Part shown: piece after piece, positions 9,301-20,569 of the stretch | How the letters are laid out: the number at the start of each line of letters is the position of its first letter | Position numbering within the stretch: the stretch's first letter is position 1 | Source of the DNA: Mesostigma viride | Lineage: Eukaryota > Streptophyta > Mesostigmatophyceae > Mesostigmatales > Mesostigmataceae | Reading direction: 5' to 3' | Length of the DNA: 64,000 bases | Assembly (NCBI GenBank): GCA_009746045.1 | Contig: RPFO01002275.1 | Coordinates: 62,001-126,000, forward strand | Made by a program: the position numbers and the translations under genes | Notes under the pieces: generated by a model | Told to the model about the DNA's origin: nothing | Seen by the model: the letters and a program-made list of their open reading frames with translations, nothing else | The model's database searches: none

Positions 9301-11625
9301 CTAATGGCCATCCGTCTGATAGGTACCACGGGAGGCCAGCAGGACATCCAGGTAAGCCTGGTAGTGAGACACATCCTCAGCATTGTCGTGCCTATCTACA
9401 GTGAGGAAAACATCGGCCCACACGCCGTCAGGGAAAAGGCCCAGGAAGGCCCAGTAGTACCTATGCTGTGTAAGAACGACCTGGCCCCGGGCCCAGTCCA
9501 GGAAACCGCAGGCAAAGAGGCGTAGGAAAGGCTCTACCGCGATCAGGCAGAGAGCCCGAAGGAGCAGGCAATGATACCGGATCCGAGGGCGCATACCCGT
9601 CGGGAAAAACAGATCTACCAGGGGCTCCACGTTGGACGGCCACAACCGGATATGCCGAATCTCGCGGGAGCGCCACCGGCGGGCACACTGTCGCGACCCG
9701 AACGTCTCGAGGTAGTCGCTAGCCCGGGGAGGAGGATGACCCCGAGAGTCCAAACCCTGGCCCGGGATGGGCGCTGGACGACGGGCATCCCACTCTAGGA
9801 TGGGCTGAAGGACGGTGCTGTACGTGGCACCCGGCACCGCAGGAAAATCTACCGTAAGAGCATCTGAGGCCATAATGCCCAGAGGCGGAGGGTAAGCCCA
9901 CTGGAACCCGCCGTAGGTGTCCAAGTCATTGTGGCGCCGCGCCCAGCGGTACAGGACGCGCCGAACCAGGATCTCACCCTGGAACACCGGATCAGCCAAA
10001 ATAACCATGTCGAAAGGAGGCCGATCAGTCTCAACTGGTAGGTTACGGTCCCGCGGCGCCCGACACACCTGGGAGAACCCGTAGGACATGGGCGAAATGG
10101 CCAGCTCGGCGGAGGCGCGCGGCAGGTCACACTGGCGGCAAGCGAGCGCAGACATACCATACCCGAAGACAGGCGTGTCGCGCGACTCCGGAGTCGCATG
10201 CACCACAGAAGGGGCCCGATCCCGATCGCCCTCTGACAACTCCCGAAGGGAATCGGCAGCGCGGGTGGCGCGCGGGTCAGAGCCACTGGACCGAACGACC
10301 GCAGCCAAAGACCGCGGGGCCGAAGGGGCAGGGGCCGACGAAGGGGTAGGAACCGGCACAGGCGCAGAAGGTGCCGGTACAACAGGGGGCCGCGTCGGAC
10401 CCGATGCCGCAGGGGGTCGCGACGGACCCGCCTCCGCAACTGGCGCGCCGGTCTCTGGGGGTGGAGCACCACCAGGCCACATGTTGAAAATAGGACCCGT
10501 GGGGACAGGCAATCCGGCATACGACTGGTTACCGTCCAAGCTCCAGTCAGGCACCGGGATCCTCTGCGGAGGACCGCCCTCCCAAAGCCTGGGAAGACCG
10601 CCCGGGTCGCTGAAGAAACCCCGCGAGGGCGGCGCTGACGTGGTGGGCGGCTCGGACGCGGCGGCGGCGGGCGCTGCCACTGGGACGGCGGACTCGCGCC
10701 GAGGCGCAGGTACGTCAGTAGCAGGCGCAGCGGTAGCCGAAGGCGTAGGAGTTGCAGCACCAGAGGGAACCGCAGACGCCGAGGGCTCGTGCGACACGGT
10801 CGGACCCGTAGACGTCGAGGCGACCGAAGGGGAAGGGGGCACAGCTGCAACAGACACCCCGCCTGGCGTGGCTGGAGCGTGCGCCTGGGCCGCCATGAAG
10901 GCCCCGAAGGCCGCCGTCAGGGACTGGATCTGCGCCTGCATCGCAGAAACTGTCGCCGCAAGCGGATCAGGCTCACGACCAGAGCCCGAAGGGGTAGGCT
11001 CCACCGATGCGCACAGGACCGACCTCGGTGAAGACGGGACAGGGGAAGGCGCCGACACTGAAGAGGAGGACGCCGCAGGGGAGGCCGAATACTCAGGGGA
11101 ATACTGCGCCTCTACCGGCGCGTCCGTAGGGGTAGGGTCTCCCAATCCTACGCCCGCGTTCTGGTCTGCTATCTCCATGAACTCTACGGCCCGTAAAAGG
11201 TCGCAGGGGTTCTCATCCATTTCCGCATCACCCTCGGCCGGAAGCCAGGGGAACACGTCCCGTAGGCAGGAACGGCCCACAGGGGTAGAAAGGTAGGAAA
11301 ACACCCTGGGGCACTGGAGAATCGCAGCTATCTGTCCCAGGGCTGGACAGCTGGAGCCACATTCTAGCAAACAGTGGCCGGCATCGTCGAACCCGTGCAA
11401 AACAAGCTGATGCGGCTCAGCAGGGGAAGGACCGTACCACGTGACCCCGAAGAGAGCCGCCCTGACTAGGCCCGCATGCTGGGCCTGGAGGGCCGGATGC
11501 ACGACGCCATCCGGGAAACTAGACCGTGACACCCAACGGCCCGGAAGGGCCTCGAAGTATAGCTCAGGGTCCGGTAGGGGCAGGGACGGCAGCGGGCTCT
11601 CAGCCGGAGGGGTAGGCTCCGACAT
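9301..11625 (-). CDS. Gypsy A third ORF in env position, unknown function
   Basis: The ORF encodes about 774 residues from the ATG at 11625 (MSEPTPPAES); an upstream in-frame start exists at 11751. It begins 77 bp after the pol stop. An N-terminal region of about 140 residues holds a C-x6-C pair and an F-S-Y-L segment. Then comes a long P/S/A/T-rich low-complexity stretch, with a short predicted helix (MQAQIQSLTAAFGAFMAAQ) in its middle. The C-terminal 250 residues are compact and aromatic-rich (YGGFQWAYPPP, a YWAFLGLFPDGVW segment). The same plan, with alignable ends, is found in Gypsy B at 50752-52900. No signal peptide or convincing transmembrane anchor is evident, so calling it an envelope protein is not justified. 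The frame is intact, suggesting it is under selection or young. Confidence 0.7.
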   Translation of the reverse strand: MSEPTPPAESPLPSLPLPDPELYFEALPGRWVSRSSFPDGVVHPALQAQHAGLVRAALFGVTWYGPSPAEPHQLVLHGFDDAGHCLLECGSSCPALGQIAAILQCPRVFSYLSTPVGRSCLRDVFPWLPAEGDAEMDENPCDLLRAVEFMEIADQNAGVGLGDPTPTDAPVEAQYSPEYSASPAASSSSVSAPSPVPSSPRSVLCASVEPTPSGSGREPDPLAATVSAMQAQIQSLTAAFGAFMAAQAHAPATPGGVSVAAVPPSPSVASTSTGPTVSHEPSASAVPSGAATPTPSATAAPATDVPAPRRESAVPVAAPAAAASEPPTTSAPPSRGFFSDPGGLPRLWEGGPPQRIPVPDWSLDGNQSYAGLPVPTGPIFNMWPGGAPPPETGAPVAEAGPSRPPAASGPTRPPVVPAPSAPVPVPTPSSAPAPSAPRSLAAVVRSSGSDPRATRAADSLRELSEGDRDRAPSVVHATPESRDTPVFGYGMSALACRQCDLPRASAELAISPMSYGFSQVCRAPRDRNLPVETDRPPFDMVILADPVFQGEILVRRVLYRWARRHNDLDTYGGFQWAYPPPLGIMASDALTVDFPAVPGATYSTVLQPILEWDARRPAPIPGQGLDSRGHPPPRASDYLETFGSRQCARRWRSREIRHIRLWPSNVEPLVDLFFPTGMRPRIRYHCLLLRALCLIAVEPFLRLFACGFLDWARGQVVLTQHRYYWAFLGLFPDGVWADVFLTVDRHDNAEDVSHYQAYLDVLLASRGTYQTDGH

Positions 11626-11701
11626 GACGGCTGCGGAGGGGAGGGGACAACCAACCACCCGTCGACAGCAGACATAACATAAGAGAGGAGAAAGCCTACA
11701 A

Positions 11702-12820
11702 CTAGAGCTTGTGCAGGGTTTTATATTCCTGCAGCAGGCGACTACACCCATCTAGCTCACTCTCCGTATACCAAACCTTATCTACTTCACTACGAGCATA
11801 CATCCACTTCACTTTATACTGACGCTGGGTACCGCGGCCCTTTTTGATATCTCTATGGGCCACGATGCTTTCTACTTCGTCTTCTACTTCCCCAGTGTCA
11901 GGGTTATGCTCTAGAGGGGCAGGCGCTAACTCCCTGCCAGCGAACGTACTAGGATGGTACAGTTTAAGCTGGCTCCTATGGAAGGTGTTTGAATGCGTTT
12001 GCCAGGAGGTAGGGATATCGACTTTATATAAGAAATTTCCTACCCTAGACAACACATGGAAGGGTCCTAAGAAGGCGGGCCTAAGTTTGACCTTCAGTTC
12101 TGCTTCAAACTTATGAGCAAAACGGCCAACACGGGGGCCTTCTACTAATACTAGATCTCCTATTTCTATCTCAGGTGCTCGTCTATCTAAGGAGGCACGC
12201 AACCTAGCAAGGTACTTAGCCTGAGCTTTTTGGTACCCTGAGATCGCGTGGTCATGAGCAGTTTTCATTCTATCTAGTAAGGACTGTACACCTTTTACAG
12301 TATCTCGGGACACATCATCCTTGTCCCGTAGAGGACTAGCTAAGAGAGAGGTAGGGGTAAGGGGCTGTCTACCAGTATCTAAGAAGAAGGGCGTATATCC
12401 ATGCGCAGCTTGGGGACAATTGTTGAGGGAGAACTCTACCAAACATAAATAATCCTCCCAATCACTACCCGAGCCATTAACATAGTGCCTAAGCGCTTCT
12501 TCTACTACCCTATTAAGACGCTCTACTAAATGAGAGGAGGAGGAGTGATAGGCAGTACCGTAGGTAACCTTGGTACCGATGGCAGCGAAAAACTGCTGCC
12601 AAAAATCTGAGGTAAATAATTTATCCTTATCACTAATAAACTGCCTACTCAATCCATGATATCTATATACATTATTGAGGTATAGGCGTGCGCAATCACG
12701 TGCGGTGAGTTCTAAAGGACACGGCACAAGATGGCACATACGAGTAAAACGATCTATGAACACAAGGATTTGGGCATTGCCCCTATCATTCTTTCTAAAA
12801 GGTCCTACAAAATCCATCAT
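11702..12820 (-). CDS. Gypsy A pol, distal part: integrase core and chromodomain
   Basis: The segment continues pol on the far side of the 12821-14597 insertion. It starts with MDFVGPF (first integrase Asp), then FIDRFTRMCHL, the second Asp in QFISDKDKLF and the Glu in HLVERLNR. The GPY/F-type module follows (FLGPFHVLSRVGNFLYKVDI). The C-terminus carries a chromodomain (VESIVAHRDIKKGRGTQRQY, VKW, LLQEY), which in chromoviruses directs integration to marked chromatin. The stop is at 11702-11704. A start codon at 12859 lies in inserted sequence and is not biological. Confidence 0.9.
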   Translation of the reverse strand: MMDFVGPFRKNDRGNAQILVFIDRFTRMCHLVPCPLELTARDCARLYLNNVYRYHGLSRQFISDKDKLFTSDFWQQFFAAIGTKVTYGTAYHSSSSHLVERLNRVVEEALRHYVNGSGSDWEDYLCLVEFSLNNCPQAAHGYTPFFLDTGRQPLTPTSLLASPLRDKDDVSRDTVKGVQSLLDRMKTAHDHAISGYQKAQAKYLARLRASLDRRAPEIEIGDLVLVEGPRVGRFAHKFEAELKVKLRPAFLGPFHVLSRVGNFLYKVDIPTSWQTHSNTFHRSQLKLYHPSTFAGRELAPAPLEHNPDTGEVEDEVESIVAHRDIKKGRGTQRQYKVKWMYARSEVDKVWYTESELDGCSRLLQEYKTLHKL

Positions 12821-14597
12821 TGTCCATCTTCCCAGTAAAAGTCCTAAATTTAGGACCAAGTGGAATTAAAAAATATATATGCAAACATTAAAATTTGACC
12901 CTGGCATTCGTGCCCATGACAGATAACACACTTTTTTAGTTTCTATCAAAAACCTGGGGTCAAATAATTACATTTAGTGCATGAATGGGCCCTGCCACCT
13001 GCCAGACCTCAAAGCGCGAATTTGGCCAAAATGTGGGTTTTAGGACCATTAGGACCAATTAGTGTCAACGCATTACCATGCTATCCACACGGTCCCTTGA
13101 GCATCTTACAAGCGCTAGGGGACCCTACGAGGCCTTGGGATGGCGGGGCAGCGTATAACAAGGCCATACCCTGCTGTGGCTGCCTCTATATATACGCGTG
13201 ATTAACGGTGTCACAGATGGTGCAGGTAATGCAATATAGGGTTGCATGGTTGCTGAGGTTGCCCGGCTTGAACATGGCCCACCCCTTGCGGTAAACTTTC
13301 TCTAAGCATATGCCAAACCTTCTTTGACATCACGGACATGCTGGCCACCACCCAGCGATGAAAAAACATTGCATTTGCATTGCAACTAACACATGAATGC
13401 AGCCAAATCAAGTTACAAAACAACGTTGTGCTAACATGCAACGCTTTGTGAGCGAATTCAGGGTGCATGTAACACGTAAACCATACTGTATATACTGTCT
13501 GAGAACACCCTGAACGACTGCAGGCCATAGGACCATGGTTTATAACTAACACACGAGTAAAACTGCTCTTACGCATGTGTGTTTTAGCTGCAGCGGACGA
13601 CGAAGATAGAGACGTAAAAAATTGTATGACGTAAACCAACTATGTGTGACAGTTATGTGCACAGAGAGCGTCCCCTCTTTTTAGGCATAGCTGGCTGACT
13701 CAAAACACCACGACAGCGTTGCCAGTTACACTCATGATATAGGACAACCCGGCACTTACCTGCTACTTACGTCGCCTCATTCCAGATGGTTGCAAAAAAG
13801 TCGCTGAAATCCGCAGCGAGGTCAGCTTTCCGAGAGCTGAGCGCACCAAAGCTGGCCAACCGGTTCGACAATGATATAAATAAACCACGCTTGTGCTGCG
13901 TTCTAGGTCCAAGAAATACCGAAAGTGAAGACCTATAAGGCGGGCTCGCTGCCCAGCCTGAACGTCCCTAAAACATGGTCGACAATGGAAATCGGGCAAG
14001 AATATCACGGCCCAGGCGCTCCCATGTCAAATACTCCGTTTCTAAACTCCAGACTATAATCAAAATCGTCCACAAAAATTTCCTGGCTTGATTCGCACCA
14101 CCATTGCTAATACACTAACATGTTTGTGCCAAAATCGACCCTCCGCGAGCAGGCGATCTGCGACCCATTTGTGTTGTGCCGCTGTGATACAGCGCTACAC
14201 ATAAAAGCTTGCGCAGAAAATATTCACAGCCTTTAAGCATAACTAACAACCTTTCGTTTTTGCTACTGGGCGCCCGAAATGATAAACGCACGTGAAAACG
14301 CCGGCCACGATTGTCAGGTCGCCATATCCACCTCACTTCATTCCCGCACCCACTTTTTCGCTCCAAAATCGGTTATATTTTTGGTCGAGGTACCTACTTT
14401 CCCGCCATTATACCCGGTACCCGGGTACGGAATCCGGGTACCATGTGCCGGTACCACGGGTCGGGTACATCATGCCGGGTACGGTCCACATGGGGTACGG
14501 TCCATATAGTGACCCCCCCCCCCGGTACCTCGGTTATAGTGACCACTAGGACGATTTAGGACAAAGTCCTAAATTTAGGACCGTGGGATGATTAACA
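12821..14597. mobile_element. Non-autonomous inverted-repeat element in Gypsy A integrase
   Basis: A 1777-bp insertion splits the integrase codons PWDSIMM and DFVGPF. Ends are imperfect inverted repeats: TGTCCATCTTCCCA at the left and, inverted, TGTTAATCATCCCA at the right. Each is followed by the perfect palindrome GTCCTAAATTTAGGAC (12841-12856 and 14566-14581). The flanks share CATCAT; counting the terminal CA as element, the duplication is TCAT (4 bp). Right of about 14400 it is crowded with GGGTACC/GGTACGG words. No transposase is seen. TG..CA ends with 4-bp duplication would fit several superfamilies (Ginger-like among them); I do not assign one. Confidence 0.7.
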
Positions 14598-17505
14598 TCA
14601 TGATAGAATCCCAAGGCATGATGGGGTCAGGCAAGGTCCTAGGTTCTGCTATCTGTCCTACATTATTGGGTTTCATTTCCTGGCAAGATTGACAAGTTCT
14701 AACATACTCATCTACATCCTTATAAAGGGAAGGCCAGTAATAAGAGCGGGCTACTAGGTCCCGTACCCGTTTACCACCCTGATGAGCAGCTAAGTCATGC
14801 AACTCAAAGAGCAAGGAGGAGCGACAGATAGGAGGGACATACAGGCGCCATTGAGGGGGGGAATCTGCTATCTGCACATATAAAAACCCACCTACAAATT
14901 TACAAGGGTGCTTGCCTAATTGTTGGGGATGTGCAGCAATGGCAGCTAATGCTTCCGGCTCAGTGGCCGTAAATCTACTAATAAGGCGTTCAAGATCAGA
15001 GGTAGGCATCGCTACAGAAGTATCCAGAACAGGTTTAAATAGATCTCCTACCGCCTTGCCAAAGAGAAGGGGAGGTCCTAGAGGGACTACGTTTTCATAA
15101 GACTTCCCTGACCTAGTCGCTATATGGCTAAGCGGTTTAGAAATTTTATTTTTCCCCTCCCCCCCCACCCCCCTCCCGGGAAGGGCCTCACACGGGAGAG
15201 AGAGTCCTACGTGAGAAAGGAGATCAGGCATGCGAACAGCTGTATGAAAGAGGTAGGCATAGGATTCATCGTCAGGTAGTTCACCATAAGGGGTTACACC
15301 CATAGTAGTAGGAACTAGAGTAGTATTGAGAACATCAAGGTCCCCGAAGAAGGAATAGTCTGCACGACGAGAGAGTGCATCTGGTACTATGTTATCTACA
15401 CCCTTGACATACTGAAGTTTAAAAGGGGAAAACTGTGCTAAAAATTCCATCCAGCGCGCTTGCCGAGGGGTAAGGTTGGGTTGGGAGAGAAGATGGGTAA
15501 GGGGACGATGATCCGTTTGGATAACTAACCTATAAGGATCTAGCTCACAGGGTTCATTCAGGCAGACATCAAATTGAGCACCTTTAAGGAAGTGCTGCCA
15601 CGCGTGGCAACAATACACCACAGCTAAGAGTTCCTGCTGGTGTACGGGATAGTTACGCTCCGCAGGGAGCATTGTCCTAGAGATATACTCAATTGGCTGT
15701 AAGCCCTGACCCTGATCCTGGAGAAGGACACCACCTATAGCTACTTTACTAGCATCTGTAGCCACAACAAAGGGTTTAGTAGTGTCCGGTAGGATGAGTA
15801 CAGGAGGGGAAAGGAGTAGGGATTTTAGGCACTGAAAAGCCGACTGACATTCACTACTCCAAACAAAGGGGATATCCTTCTTTAATAAATGATTAATAGG
15901 GGCTGCTATAGTTGCGAAACGCGGGATAAAACGCCTATAGTAAGAAGCAATTCCTAGGAAACTACGTACACCTTTAACGTCGGTAGGAGTAGGCCATTCC
16001 TGAATTGACTTAGTTTTATCCGGGTCGGTAGCGACCCCGGCATCTGACAGAACGTGCCCTAAAAATGGGACACTCCTACCCGAACGCACTTTAGCACGGC
16101 GCGCCCACAAAGAATTTTCAGCCATTATTTCTAATACTTTCTTTAAATCACGTAGGTGCGTTTCAAAATCAGGAGAGTAAATAAGAATATCATCTAAGTA
16201 AGCTTGAGCACAAGAACGGTCATGCTCAGATAAAGAAACAGAGGAGAAGGAAGGATCCTTTAGATCAGAGGACACCTGAGGAAGGTGAGAATTTCCCATA
16301 ACAGGTCTAAGCACTTCATTCATTAACATTTGAAAAGAGGCAGGCGAGTTGCAAAGTCCCATAGCCGCTACTCTAAACTGGTAATGACCAAAAGGGGTAG
16401 CAAAGGCGGTTTTATGGCAATCCTCAGGAGCTATCCGCAACTGCCAAAAACCATCCGCACAATCCAGTACTGTGAAACAAGTGGAACCTTTAACCTTATT
16501 AAATATATCATCAATACGAGGTAGAGGGTATTTAGACTTCACAGTAATATCATTCAACTTCCTATAATCAGTAACTAGGCGAAACTTGCCATTTGGCTTA
16601 GGAACTAACAGGACACCAGCTGAGTAGGGGGAGTTACTGGGCTCTATCAATCCTGCTTCTAATAATGACACTAAAATCTGTTTTAGTTCCTTTAACTCGG
16701 TAGGGCCCATTCTATACATCGGAGAGTGCGTAGGAACTGCACCGTCCTTGATAACTACACGGTGTAAAACAGAATTACGAGGAGGAGGATAAGAAGGGGT
16801 CTTTTCTTCAAAAACCTTTGAGGAATCTATCACAGCCATGTATCTTACTATTTCATTTTCAGTAAATCCCACTCCTATTGTATCCACTGTGTTTATATCT
16901 ATATCCACACTATTATTAGGGATAGGTATCTCCTGTACTTCTAACTGAAGGAACATACATAATAAATATCCATATTCCTTTAGTTCAGAGCGCAACTCAT
17001 CATTGGACATTAATACTTCAGGTATAGGTCTCACAGGAGGATCAACAGGTGTAGGAGGAGTAATATCTACCAAGGATAAATTTTCCAATCTATAATGACG
17101 TTCCGGTACCCAGTAAGAGCTATCTGGAAACCAGATGACCATGGTATCATAATTAATAGTAATCTTATTATCCTGGTGCCAATCTAATCCTAGTAATACA
17201 TCAGCGGTAGTGATAGGGCCTATAGTGGCCGTCAGGTTGACAGTACGTCCTTGTATAACCATGGGAAGGGACACCGTACCCGGGGAATGACTGGTGCGAC
17301 CATCAGCATAATGAACAGTGACGGGTTTGGTGTGAGGGGTAGGGACTAGTCCTAAACGCCTAACTAGGGCCTCGCTCACAAAGGAGCTAGCCGCACCGCT
17401 ATCTACCAACACCGAGACATTCAAGAGTTCATCAGCATGCAGGAAAGGGTCTACAACAGTGTGAGGGACGGTTAAACCACCATTCAAGAACATAAGAGGA
17501 CGCAC
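14598..17505 (-). CDS. Gypsy A pol, proximal part: PR, RT, RNase H, INT zinc finger
   Basis: The aspartic protease has VLVDSGAASSF (about residue 35) and VLLGLDW. RT runs from LLEAGLIEPS through YRKLNDITVKS and DCADGFWQLRIA to YLDD (about residue 435, near 16195). RNase H holds VVATDASKVAIGG and TDHRPL. The integrase HHCC region (HDLAAHQGG to CQSCQEM, near 14700-14800) precedes the break at PWDSIMM. About 25 extra residues (NSHLPQVSSDL onward) lie between FQMLMNEVLRPVMG and YLDD, compared with typical Gypsy RTs. The frame is open upstream of 17505 without an ATG and lies in a different frame from gag, so Gag-Pol is probably made by ribosomal frameshifting. It is unbroken up to the insertion. 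Confidence 0.93.
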
Positions 17506-17618
17506 ACGTAGTGGTAGGGAAGATTCAGCTCCTACAGAGGTTATAAAAACAGGCAGGCAAAAATTTTTATCTGGGGTACTATCTAAGGACCTGTCCAGGT
17601 TACCCCCGGCTGACAGGC

Positions 17619-19362
17619 CTACTGTTCCCCCTCCCCCCCCAAATCCATAGGAACTAACCCCGAAGAAGACCCTGGCGAAAAAGCCACTGCTGGAGGGTCA
17701 CGAGGGAGCGAAGAGGGTGCGGGAGCCTGATTATCATAGGGGAACCCTGGGGGCCCTGCCTGCACAGCATTCAGCCTACTAGGGGTAGCTGAGGGAATGC
17801 GTCCTGAAGTAGGACGAATAGGAGCACGCTGAGGGGTACGAGGAGGGCGAGCGTCGGGATGAGGGGGAGCACCCGAAAGGAACTTGGGGCACTCACGTTT
17901 AAGATGACCTACTTCCTTACAATGATAGCATGTGATATGAGAGACATCAAGGGCTGAGAGGTCAGTAACACAGATATCTAATTCTTCTACATAGGAGTTC
18001 TCCTCCTCAGGGGTAAGGATAATATTATTAATACGGGAACGGGTAGGAAGAGAAGGGGTGGTGAAGAAATCTGCTACACGCAAGAGATGCTGGCGCACAT
18101 GCTTGAGGGGCAGATCAGTAAAACGGTAGGCAGAGAACTGGCGCTTGACTTCACGTAATAAGGGTCTACTGAGGCCTTGGAGGAAGCGGGCACGTACTTC
18201 TGCACCCGACAAATCCCTAATTCGTACCATCTGAGCATCAAACTCTTTCATATACTCCTTAAATGATTTAGTACCCTGCTGCAAGGTACCAAAGGCTAAT
18301 CTATCCTGCCAATCTGAATCAGGAGGGACTAAATGGTTCTCTAAACGCTTAAACAATTCTGCTACAGAGTTAGGGTAGGCATGAGAGGCCAAAGACTCAC
18401 ACTGAATGAGGTTAGCAAGCTCAGGAGTAATACAGGTTGTAAGATAGTGAGGAACTAATACAGCATCAGAAAGACGCCATCTATTATGATTCTGCCACGA
18501 CTCCGTGTTCTGGGTAAGCAACATAATAAAGGTGAAAAACTGCTGAGGGGTAGACTTGACATCCAGCTTGGGAAGGTTAGCAAAGAGGGGAAGAGCAGGG
18601 GGCTTAGGGGGATTAGAAGAGTCAGTTTTTCCCATAGGGCCACTATCTTCCACTGCTACATAAGCGGGATAGAAGGAAGGAAGAGGGAAAGTCTTGGGTA
18701 GGGGTCTAGAAGGGGCCACCGTTTCAGGCTGGTGCCCATAAGAGAAAGGGACAGTATATTGCTCACGAAGAGAGGAATAGGCAAAATGATCATAATTTCT
18801 ATCATCTAGGGGCATGGTGCTGAAATCACTATTAACTTCTAAATCAGCCACACGGGTAGGGACCTGGGCTGCCTCATAGGCCGTCTCAGGGTAGGACCAG
18901 GAAGCAGGTGGGTAAAAGGGAACTGCACTAGGGCGCCCAGAAGGACCGACAGGGGCAGAGGCACGACCCGTGTTAAGAGCAGGCATGGAAGGCACAGGGT
19001 GGGAAGGAGGCCTAGAAACATTGTTAGTTATGTAGTGAGGACCTGCTGGGGGGTTGAGCCAAGGTTGCAGGATGGGCAGGGGCCTGGTTCAGGGTAAGGG
19101 AAGGGTCATCACTAAATCTGACCTGCATACGTTGACGTTGTTCATAGGTAGGAGGGGTAAGTGAGGGACGACGGCGACCACCAGCAATAGGAGAAGGAGG
19201 TGAGGTACGTAGATTACCTTGAGGAGTGAGATGGTGCACCGTTTCAAGTGAGTCCCGTCGGTTACCACGATTGTTGTTATGGTTGTTAATATTATTATTA
19301 TTATTACTCATAGTAGGAGTATTGGTAGGTATAGGCGACATGTTACCACCCACTGGATCCAT
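17619..19362 (-). CDS. Gypsy A gag with one frame break
   Basis: It starts at the ATG at 19362 (MDPVGGNMSP, asparagine-rich N-terminus) and shifts frame near 19030-19060, next to a run of six C. It continues to 17619. The capsid-like middle has LPKLDVKSTPQQFFTF and LIQCESLASHAYPNSVAELF; one CCHC knuckle (CYHCKEVGHLKREC) follows near 17900-17945. Gypsy B gag aligns with it (LNCESIASQSYPQ). A single-base change in a homopolymer is the simplest reason for the break. If it is an assembly error, gag is one frame of about 580 residues; otherwise there are two ORFs. Confidence 0.85.
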
Positions 19363-19486
19363 TTTTATTTAAGTAAATGATCAGAATTCTAACTGAAAGC
19401 AACAAGGATAGAGGACAAGGCCTAATTTAAGGCAAGGAAAGAAAAGAAAAAGCTTTTAATGGCTTAAAAGAAGGAAACAATTTAAA

Positions 19487-19879
19487 TCAATCCTTTTTAA
19501 CAACAGTAATGGATAGGGAACCGAATTCTAAGGTGAGAGGAGTATCTAAGCTAGATGAGGATGCAGCCCTCTTAGGGGGAGAAGAAGGAGGGGTAGCAAA
19601 GACTAGAGCTTCTACAGGAGGGCGACCATGAGGAGTAGAACGTACGTGTAGGCCTAGATCTGATACACTATGGTCTATAAGGAATTGTTGAGCTTCCTCG
19701 AAGGTAACAAATTTCTTATACCTAATTACATTATATGTACGGTTTTGCACTATCTTCCTAGCATCTGACCAAGAGAGGAAAATGGCTGACCATTGAGGGG
19801 TAATAACTACGTAATATTTAGCTAAGCTATTATCACTAGATGAATGGGAAGGCGCAGTAAAAGATCGCCGCTGGCTCAT
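19487..19879 (-). CDS. Small viroplasmin/RNase H1-N-like ORF upstream of Gypsy A gag
   Basis: The ORF encodes 130 residues from the ATG at 19879. Residues about 20-70 read KYYVVITPQWSAIFLSWSDA, then ARKIV, YKKFVTFEEAQQFL. This is the pattern of the caulimovirus viroplasmin/RNase H1 N-terminal domain (YYAV, G-I-Y-xSW, A, YKxFxTxEEA), which in RNase H1 binds RNA-DNA hybrids. The tail is S/P-rich and ends in LTLEFGSLSITVV. Gypsy B has the equivalent ORF at 43432-43770 in the same place, with a similar tail (VTVTFSQLTIGPS). Its role in reverse transcription or inclusion-body formation is inference. Confidence 0.75.
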   Translation of the reverse strand: MSQRRSFTAPSHSSSDNSLAKYYVVITPQWSAIFLSWSDARKIVQNRTYNVIRYKKFVTFEEAQQFLIDHSVSDLGLHVRSTPHGRPPVEALVFATPPSSPPKRAASSSSLDTPLTLEFGSLSITVVKKD

Positions 19880-19986
19880 GGTAACGCACCTTGTTCTTGA
19901 GTAGTCACGATAGGAGTGGAAGGGGTAGGAGTCAACTTAGCTGGGGTATCTGGATCACCGAAATGACGAGGGCGGCAATGGTCCAG

Positions 19987-20569
19987 TGTTAAAATCGAGT
20001 TCGAATTTTATTAAATGATAATTTTACGGTAATCAGGTTACAAACTCAGAGCCAAGCCCCCAGCTTAATTTACCAGCGCAACCATAGCCATTGCCAGCAT
20101 AGCAGCAACAACCGTTGGACCGCCGCAACACAATGCTGGCTTTTGGATCATCATCGTCTGTCAGGCGGCTAGGCTAGCCTGCAGCGCTAGGCACCGACGC
20201 AAGCCTGGGAACGCATCTCCGTTACACATCTCCGTTACAACACACCAGCCGAGTACCGACCAATCGACACACACCAGTATCTCGCCACTTGTCACGCCAG
20301 CCGGCAGTACCCAGAATCCTAGTCCGCACCTCAGTACCGGACCAGTGCCTCACAGCCAAAGTCTAGGGCGTAACTCACGAGGCATAACGCACACAGCGTA
20401 ACTTAAATCGTTGTGGATCACACAAGCCAAAATTCAGCCGAACCTCAAAACGGCTAAGTCCCAATGCGCCGAATTAACCCGAACGCCTCGAACCACAAAA
20501 TGGCTAAGTACCGGCACACAATCATTAATTATTTCCATGTGACTGCGAGCTGAAACCTATAATATAACA
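19987..20569 (-). repeat. 3' LTR of Copia-2
   Basis: 583 bp with TG...CA ends, the same length and sequence by eye as 26182-26764. In element orientation it follows the purine-rich GGGAAAAAGCGG (complement of about 20575-20590), the likely polypurine tract. Confidence 0.95.

Noticed and set aside
10088-11296. A 402-codon plus-strand frame as a gene
   Set aside because: It is the antisense of the low-complexity P/S/A-rich part of the Gypsy A third ORF; composition explains the open frame.
9301-11625. Retroviral-type envelope protein
   Set aside because: Position fits, but no signal peptide, cleavage site or convincing membrane anchor is visible.
12841-12856. Palindrome as a transcription terminator
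   Set aside because: The same 16-bp palindrome sits at both ends of the inserted element and lies inside interrupted integrase coding, so it belongs to the transposon ends.
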